NCBI GenBank assembly: GCA_040508515.1
Contig: JBEVMS010000337.1
Location: 1-9,759 of the forward strand
Direction: 5' to 3'
DNA length: 9,759 bases
Source: JBEVMS01 sp040508515
GTDB taxonomy: Bacteria; Pseudomonadota; Gammaproteobacteria; Xanthomonadales; Rhodanobacteraceae
A program made the translations under genes and the position numbers. This document shows, piece after piece, positions 6,909-9,759 of this stretch (position 1 is its first letter; each line of letters starts with the position of its first letter). The notes beneath the pieces were generated by a model, which did not search any database, was not told the DNA's origin, and saw only the letters and a program-made list of their open reading frames with translations.

Positions 6909-7307
6909 TCAATCGCGCTGCTCACCGTCGACGTAATACCAGCGGCCATCTTCGCGCACGAAGCGGCTGACTTCGTGCATGCGTTGCGCGCTGCCGCCAC
7001 CAACGCGAAGTCGCGCGATGAACTCGACCACCGCGTTGTCGCCATCGCTCTGGTGACGTTTGACGCTCAGTCCCAGCCAGCGCGGCGGCGGTTGCTGATC
7101 GGCCAGTCCCAGCGCGGCCGGCCGCGTGCTGGCATGCCAACTGGCCAGCAGATAGTCCTCACATCCCAACACGTAGGCGCTGTAGCGCGAGCGCATCAAG
7201 ACTTCGGCGGTGGTCGCGGGGGCGCCTTGATGCAACGGCTGGCAGCAGCGCGCGTAGTCCGGGCCGTGGCCGCAAGGGCAAGGTTGGGGCGAGGTGGTCG
7301 CGGGCAT
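6909..7307 (-). CDS. YchJ/UPF0225-family SEC-C domain protein
   Basis: 132 residues from the ATG at 7307. The start is chosen because the family begins just before the cysteine motif; the open frame continues upstream to 7499 but that extension has no family features and overlaps the next gene. The N-terminal SEC-C motif PCPCGHGPDYARCC holds C10, C12, C21 and C22, a likely zinc site. It is followed by LMRSRYSAYVLGCEDYLLASWH, WLGLSV, VVEFIARL, SRFVREDGRWYYVDG, matching E. coli YchJ. E. coli YchJ (about 152 residues) ends in a second CPCGSG..CC motif, which is absent here. Function is unknown; SEC-C motifs are metal-binding and occur in SecA. No Shine-Dalgarno is visible. It lies 76 nt downstream of the DUF4279 gene on the same strand. 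Confidence 0.85.
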   Translation of the reverse strand: MPATTSPQPCPCGHGPDYARCCQPLHQGAPATTAEVLMRSRYSAYVLGCEDYLLASWHASTRPAALGLADQQPPPRWLGLSVKRHQSDGDNAVVEFIARLRVGGGSAQRMHEVSRFVREDGRWYYVDGEQRD

Positions 7308-7383
7308 GCGGGGCTTCGGCGCAGGAAAGAAGGCTGATGATGGCGCGGGGAGCCAGTCCATGCCAACCGCGACGCCATCTCGG

Positions 7384-7794
7384 TCATTCCGAGTGATCGT
7401 AAACGTCGAAATCGAGCTCGATGCCTCGCTCCCCCAGGGCAAGCAAGTGCGCAGATGACACGGACAGCCCATTGTTTCCCGAATCCATGAACAGCCCAAC
7501 GAACAGGTCGATTCGACACGTCTCCCTGATCTTGGCCCATGCGCGCATGTCGCTGGTCAGCTTTCCAAGAAGTTCGTCGATCTGTTCGGACAGATCGGGC
7601 TCCGTCCGTGCAGCCTGAAGGCTCCATAGACCGGTACGTGCAACGCGTACCGTCCCGGTCGTCTGGCCGACGATTTGCTCGCCCTTGCGCTCAGAAATAG
7701 TTGGTTCGCAGCCCAGCAACCTAGAGACATCCTCGGGAACGAGAGAGTCACTGAAGATACGGAGTGCTGCTTGTGAATATCGGAATGGCCCCAC
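7384..7794 (-). CDS. DUF4279 domain protein
   Basis: 136 residues if started at GTG 7794, which is chosen because GAGGGGGG lies just upstream on that strand and the domain begins immediately after (FRYSQAALRIFSD). An alternative in-frame GTG at 7893 would add 33 residues without family features. Typical DUF4279 features are ALRIFSDSLVPEDVSRLLGCEPT near the N-terminus, GLWSL, a central segment predicted helical from its sequence (DLSEQIDELLGKL), and the C-terminal DLFVGLFMDSGNNGLSVS ... LLALGERGIELDFDVYD. Its function is unknown; no catalytic residues or signal peptide are apparent. GC is about 53-60% across the gene against the high 60s in the neighbouring metabolic genes, and codon choice is less GC-biased, suggesting later acquisition. 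Whether it is co-transcribed with the YchJ-like gene is unclear. Confidence 0.8.
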   Translation of the reverse strand: MGPFRYSQAALRIFSDSLVPEDVSRLLGCEPTISERKGEQIVGQTTGTVRVARTGLWSLQAARTEPDLSEQIDELLGKLTSDMRAWAKIRETCRIDLFVGLFMDSGNNGLSVSSAHLLALGERGIELDFDVYDHSE

Positions 7795-7981
7795 GCATGC
7801 CCCCCTCGCCAAAGATCTCAAAAAAACATCCGAGATAAGTGCCGACAATGTCCACTCTGGGTCGGAGGCGGACAAGAATGCAACGGCCAACACCCCTCGG
7901 CAATCGGTTTCAGACTGTGGTTATTACCGGCGAGTGTTCTGAGCGTGCCGAAATCGCTGTTCAACCCGGTCGGAATTTTCG
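7795..7981. other. Low-GC intergenic region upstream of the DUF4279 gene
   Basis: No gene is supported in this 187-nt stretch between the DUF4279 start and the arsR stop. It contains a run of seven A (7820-7826) inside an inverted repeat, ATCTC (7815-7819) and GAGAT (7832-7836), which lies in the presumed leader or promoter of the DUF4279 gene. No convincing -35/-10 pair and no strong arsR terminator were found. Confidence 0.35.
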
Positions 7982-8284
7982 CTACGGCGCCTGCCGCAGC
8001 ACCGCGTCGAGCAGGCCAGGAAAACGCGTATCCAGTTCGGTGCGGCGCAAGCTGTTTTGATGCAGGGTGCCGGCGCCGCGGGTGTGCACCAGGCCGGCTT
8101 CGCGCAGGATGCGGAAATGATGCGACATGCTGGATTTGGGCCGACCGCCATCGAGTTCGCCGCAGGTTGCCGCTTCGACGTGCGCCAATCGGCGCACGAT
8201 CTCCAGCCGCGCCGGATCGCTCAAGGCATGAAAGATTCGCTCGAGGGCGAACTCGTCGGCAGGGGGGTGCTTGAACGGGCGCAT
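7982..8284 (-). CDS. ArsR-family winged-helix transcriptional regulator
   Basis: 100 residues from ATG 8284; an in-frame ATG at 8311 would add 9 residues but lies in the promoter region. Typical ArsR-fold features are FALERIFHALSDPARLEIVRRLA (helices 1-2), CGELDGGRPKSSMSHHFRILREAGLVHTR (recognition helix and wing, about 41-69), and a C-terminal helix LDTRFPGLLDAVL. The metal-binding ELCVCDL motif of classic ArsR/SmtB sensors is absent, and C41 is the only cysteine. Metal sensing through that site is therefore unlikely; sensing of an electrophile or another ligand is possible. It is divergent from the XenA-type oxidoreductase across 92 nt containing a palindrome, the usual arrangement for a local repressor that also controls itself. 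Confidence 0.9.
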   Translation of the reverse strand: MRPFKHPPADEFALERIFHALSDPARLEIVRRLAHVEAATCGELDGGRPKSSMSHHFRILREAGLVHTRGAGTLHQNSLRRTELDTRFPGLLDAVLRQAP

Positions 8285-8291
8285 GGCGTAG

Positions 8292-8297
8292 ATTCTA
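8292..8297 (-). promoter_or_regulatory. Candidate -10 box for leaderless arsR
   Basis: On the - strand TAGAAT (5 of 6 to TATAAT) ends 7 nt before ATG 8284, so transcription would begin at the start codon. No Shine-Dalgarno exists in the 7-nt interval, consistent with a leaderless message. The -35 position (about 8315-8320) matches poorly and abuts the operator candidate. Confidence 0.4.
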
Positions 8298-8304
8298 GCG
8301 AATT

Positions 8305-8333
8305 TTGCCATTGATCGATAGTTCGACTAGTAT
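8305..8333 (+). promoter_or_regulatory. Promoter of the XenA-type gene (-35 TTGCCA, -10 TAGTAT)
   Basis: TTGCCA at 8305-8310 (5 of 6 to TTGACA), a 17-nt spacer, and TAGTAT at 8328-8333 (4 of 6 to TATAAT). This would start transcription near 8340 and leave a leader of about 37 nt containing GGAG at 8368-8371. The -10 box lies inside the palindrome. Confidence 0.55.
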
Positions 8334-8339
8334 CGAACT
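8320..8339. promoter_or_regulatory. Probable ArsR operator palindrome
   Basis: AGTTCGA (8320-8326) and TCGAACT (8333-8339) are perfect 7-bp inverted arms around a 6-nt spacer. TCGATA (8315-8320) and TATCGA (8331-8336) form a second, overlapping inverted pair. The site lies in the intergenic region between arsR and the oxidoreductase gene, overlaps the -10 box of the latter and abuts the arsR promoter, as expected for repression of both. Confidence 0.65.
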
Positions 8340-8376
8340 TAACGTTTCTCCCCACCCCGCCGTCTTCGGAGTCGTC

Positions 8377-9474
8377 ATGTCCGCTTTGTTCCAACCGTTC
8401 AAGCTCAAAGATGTGTCCCTGCGCAATCGCATCGCGGTGCCGCCGATGTGCCAGTACTCGGCCACCGATGGCGTCATCAACGATTGGCATCGTGTGCACC
8501 TGGCCGGTATCGCTCGCGGCGGCGCCGGCTTGTTGATCGTCGAGGCCACGGCGGTGTCGCCGGAAGGGCGCATCACCCCGGGCTGCGCCGGACTGTGGAA
8601 CGACGCCCAAGCACAGGCGTTCGTGCCGGTGGTCGAAGCGATCAAGGCGGCCGGCGCGGTGCCGGGCATCCAGATCGGTCACGCCGGTCGCAAGGCCAGC
8701 GCCAACCGCCCGTGGGAAGGCGACGACCATATCGCCGCCGATGACGCGCGCGGCTGGCCGACCCTGGCTCCCTCGGCGGTGGCCTACGGCGCGGGTCTGC
8801 CCAAGCTGCCCCAGGCGATGACGCTGGACGAGATCGCCCGCGTGCGCGGCGATTTCGTGGCCGCTGCGCGGCGTGCACGCGATGCCGGCTTCCAGTGGCT
8901 GGAACTGCATTTTGCCCACGGCTACCTGGGCCAGAGCTTCTTCTCCACCCACTCCAACCAGCGCGAGGACGCGTACGGCGGCAGCCTGGAAAACCGCAGC
9001 CGCTTCCTGCTGGAAACCCTGGCCGCGGTGCGCGAGGTGTGGCCGGAGCATTTGCCGCTGACAGTGCGCTTCGGCGTGATCGAATACGACGGCCGCGACG
9101 AGGAAACCCTGGCCGAATCGATCCAGCTGGCTAAGTGGTTCAAGCAAGGCGGGCTGGATCTGCTCAGCGTCAGCGTCGGATTTTCCACGCCGACTGCGCA
9201 GATTCCGTGGGGGCCGGCATTCCTGGCGCCGATCGCCGAGCGGGTGCGGCGCGAGGTGGACATCCCGATGGCTTCGTCCTGGGGCATCGATGCGCCGGAA
9301 ATCGCCGAGCGCGTGGTGCAGCAGGGGCAGATGGATCTGGTGATGGTCGGTCGCGCGCATTTGGCCGACCCGCATTGGCCCTACTCGGTCGCTAAGCAGT
9401 TGGGGCTCGAGCGGCCGTCGTGGACGCTGCCGGCGCCTTACGCGCACTGGCTGGAGCGTTATGCCGCGGCGTAA
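8377..9474 (+). CDS. Old Yellow Enzyme, XenA/YqjM-type NAD(P)H:flavin oxidoreductase
   Basis: 365 residues; ATG 8377 is chosen because GGAG (8368-8371) lies 5 nt upstream and MSALFQPFKLKDVSLRNR is the usual family N-terminus. The frame is also open from 8305, but that would cover the promoter. It is an FMN TIM-barrel enzyme that reduces activated C=C bonds (enones, maleimides) and some nitro compounds with NAD(P)H. Positions match Pseudomonas putida XenA as I recall it: Cys25 and Tyr27 in PPMCQYSA, His178, His181 and Tyr183 in LHFAHGYLGQSF, Trp302 in ASSWGID and Trp358 in YAHWLERY. The Cys25-type active site places it in the YqjM/XenA subgroup, not the classic yeast OYE group. Probably repressed by the divergent ArsR protein. 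Its physiological substrate cannot be told from the sequence. Confidence 0.93.
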   Translation: MSALFQPFKLKDVSLRNRIAVPPMCQYSATDGVINDWHRVHLAGIARGGAGLLIVEATAVSPEGRITPGCAGLWNDAQAQAFVPVVEAIKAAGAVPGIQIGHAGRKASANRPWEGDDHIAADDARGWPTLAPSAVAYGAGLPKLPQAMTLDEIARVRGDFVAAARRARDAGFQWLELHFAHGYLGQSFFSTHSNQREDAYGGSLENRSRFLLETLAAVREVWPEHLPLTVRFGVIEYDGRDEETLAESIQLAKWFKQGGLDLLSVSVGFSTPTAQIPWGPAFLAPIAERVRREVDIPMASSWGIDAPEIAERVVQQGQMDLVMVGRAHLADPHWPYSVAKQLGLERPSWTLPAPYAHWLERYAAA

Positions 9475-9528
9475 GCCGGTGGAGACGTCTTGGTTGGATA
9501 TCGACGTCTAAGACGCTCGTCTAGCAAG

Positions 9529-9556
9529 GCCAGGCCGACCGATGGGTTGGCCTGGC
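9529..9556. repeat. Strong hairpin, 12-bp stem with GATG loop
   Basis: GCCAGGCCGACC (9529-9540) pairs with GGTTGGCCTGGC (9545-9556) with one G-U pair and a 4-nt loop. No T-run follows on either strand, so alone it is not a canonical intrinsic terminator. It lies 55 nt after the XenA-type stop and may protect the 3' end or act together with the next hairpin. Confidence 0.65.
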
Positions 9557-9562
9557 TGCGTG

Positions 9563-9598
9563 AGACGATCGAATCGGACGATCGCTCGGTCGTCTTTT
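9563..9598 (+). terminator. Probable rho-independent terminator of the XenA-type gene
   Basis: AGACGATCG (9563-9571) pairs with CGGTCGTCT (9587-9595) as a 9-bp stem with one T-G pair and a 15-nt loop, and the stem runs into TTTT (9595-9598). It lies about 90 nt after the stop codon at 9474. The loop is long and the T-run short, so strength is uncertain. Confidence 0.5.
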
Positions 9599-9691
9599 GA
9601 TATTTGGACGTCTAGACGTTCGTATCAAGCAGGCGGTTGATCCATGGCTCGGGGTTGGCTGGCGTGATTCAACGAACACTCTGGGCGGCGC

Positions 9692-9759
9692 TCAGTCGCT
9701 GATGTGACCGACCACGATCAGCGGTGCCAGGTCGTAACCCATCGCCTGCGCCTTGGTCT
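9692..9759 (-). CDS. 3' end of an unidentified gene (cut by the window edge)
   Basis: On the - strand the frame ending in TGA at 9694-9692 is open to the edge and encodes 21 residues, AMGYDLAPLIVVGHISD being the last 17. Strong GC third-position bias and a hydrophobic strand-like IVV segment suggest a real protein C-terminus, convergent with the XenA-type gene. I do not recognise the family; too little is visible. The stretch 9635-9691 between the repeat element and this stop shows nothing identifiable. Confidence 0.45.
   Translation of the reverse strand, partial: TKAQAMGYDLAPLIVVGHISD

Larger units (their letters stand above)
9497..9634. repeat. Structured element with imperfect inverted and direct arms
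   Basis: The left arm (9497-9530) and right segment (9599-9634) both read GATAT..(C/G)GACGTCT, then AGACG.TCGT, then A(G)C..GGC, giving a roughly 33-nt imperfect direct repeat about 104 nt apart. Because each core is palindromic (ACGTCTAGACGT at 9608-9619 is perfect; CGTCTAAGACG at 9505-9515 has one central base), 9497-9515 can also pair with 9609-9626. The arms enclose two hairpins. It lies between convergent gene ends. It could be a MITE/REP-like element or an elaborate bidirectional terminator. Confidence 0.5.

Noticed and set aside
6770..7045. A - strand frame covering the intergenic region and the 3' part of the YchJ-like gene
   Set aside because: Most of it overlaps the YchJ-like gene in another frame. 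The remainder (6770-6908) matches nothing I recognise, including any transposase end I could identify.
8221..9447. A 408-codon - strand open frame antisense to the XenA-type gene
   Set aside because: It lies opposite a gene with a complete active site, runs into arsR, and its product is His/Arg/Gln-rich with no recognisable motif.
9529..9556. The strong GCCAGGCC/GGCCTGGC hairpin as an intrinsic terminator by itself
   Set aside because: No T-run follows on either strand; the following hairpin (9563-9598) is the better candidate.
9483..9621. AGACGTCT and GGACGTCTAGACGTTC resemble tandem MetJ boxes
   Set aside because: The site lies between convergent gene ends where no promoter is expected, the motif is part of a larger palindromic repeat, and I cannot confirm that this lineage has MetJ.

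Overview
The window looks like a chromosomal segment of a high-GC gammaproteobacterium, most likely in the Xanthomonadaceae/Lysobacterales. The reasons are GC-rich coding with strong third-position bias, the Xanthomonas-like ArsR and XenA-type proteins, a low-complexity ACTCACTCC-type intergenic repeat, and genes that appear to lack Shine-Dalgarno sites. This placement is inference; genus cannot be fixed from the sequence alone. No rRNA, tRNA, CRISPR array, insertion sequence or origin was seen.

Positions 1-5786 (+ strand) form one tight operon for D-galactonate (probably D-galactose or galactonolactone) catabolism by the De Ley-Doudoroff route. In order it encodes an SMP-30/gluconolactonase-family lactonase (5' end outside the window), an MFS transporter, an unusual two-domain methylglyoxal-synthase-like protein, 2-dehydro-3-deoxygalactonokinase (dgoK), 2-dehydro-3-deoxy-6-phosphogalactonate aldolase (dgoA) and galactonate dehydratase (dgoD). 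Three junctions overlap (ATGA at 722-725, 7 nt at 2977-2983, 8 nt at 3959-3966), so translational coupling is likely. The enzymes would turn lactone into galactonate, then KDGal, then KDPGal, then pyruvate plus glyceraldehyde 3-phosphate. A galactose dehydrogenase and a regulator would be expected to the left, outside the window.

The most interesting object is the third gene (2102-2983). Its C-terminal half carries every catalytic residue of E. coli methylglyoxal synthase. Its N-terminal half appears to be a degenerate second copy of the same fold that has lost most of those residues. Both this architecture and its place in a sugar-acid operon are unusual.

Positions 5787-7794 hold accessory genes. 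A TANGO2/NRDE-family gene lies on the + strand, and convergent to it on the - strand are a short YchJ/UPF0225 SEC-C gene and a DUF4279 gene of visibly lower GC. Positions 7982-9474 hold a divergent pair: an ArsR-family regulator with a single cysteine (-) and a XenA-type Old Yellow Enzyme (+). Between them a promoter with TTGCCA/TAGTAT boxes is overlapped at its -10 by a palindrome, a good candidate ArsR operator.

Positions 9475-9691, between convergent gene ends, hold a structured element: imperfect inverted arms enclosing a strong 12-bp-stem hairpin and a second hairpin with a T-run (probable terminator). The last 68 bases hold the 3' end of an unidentified - strand gene.
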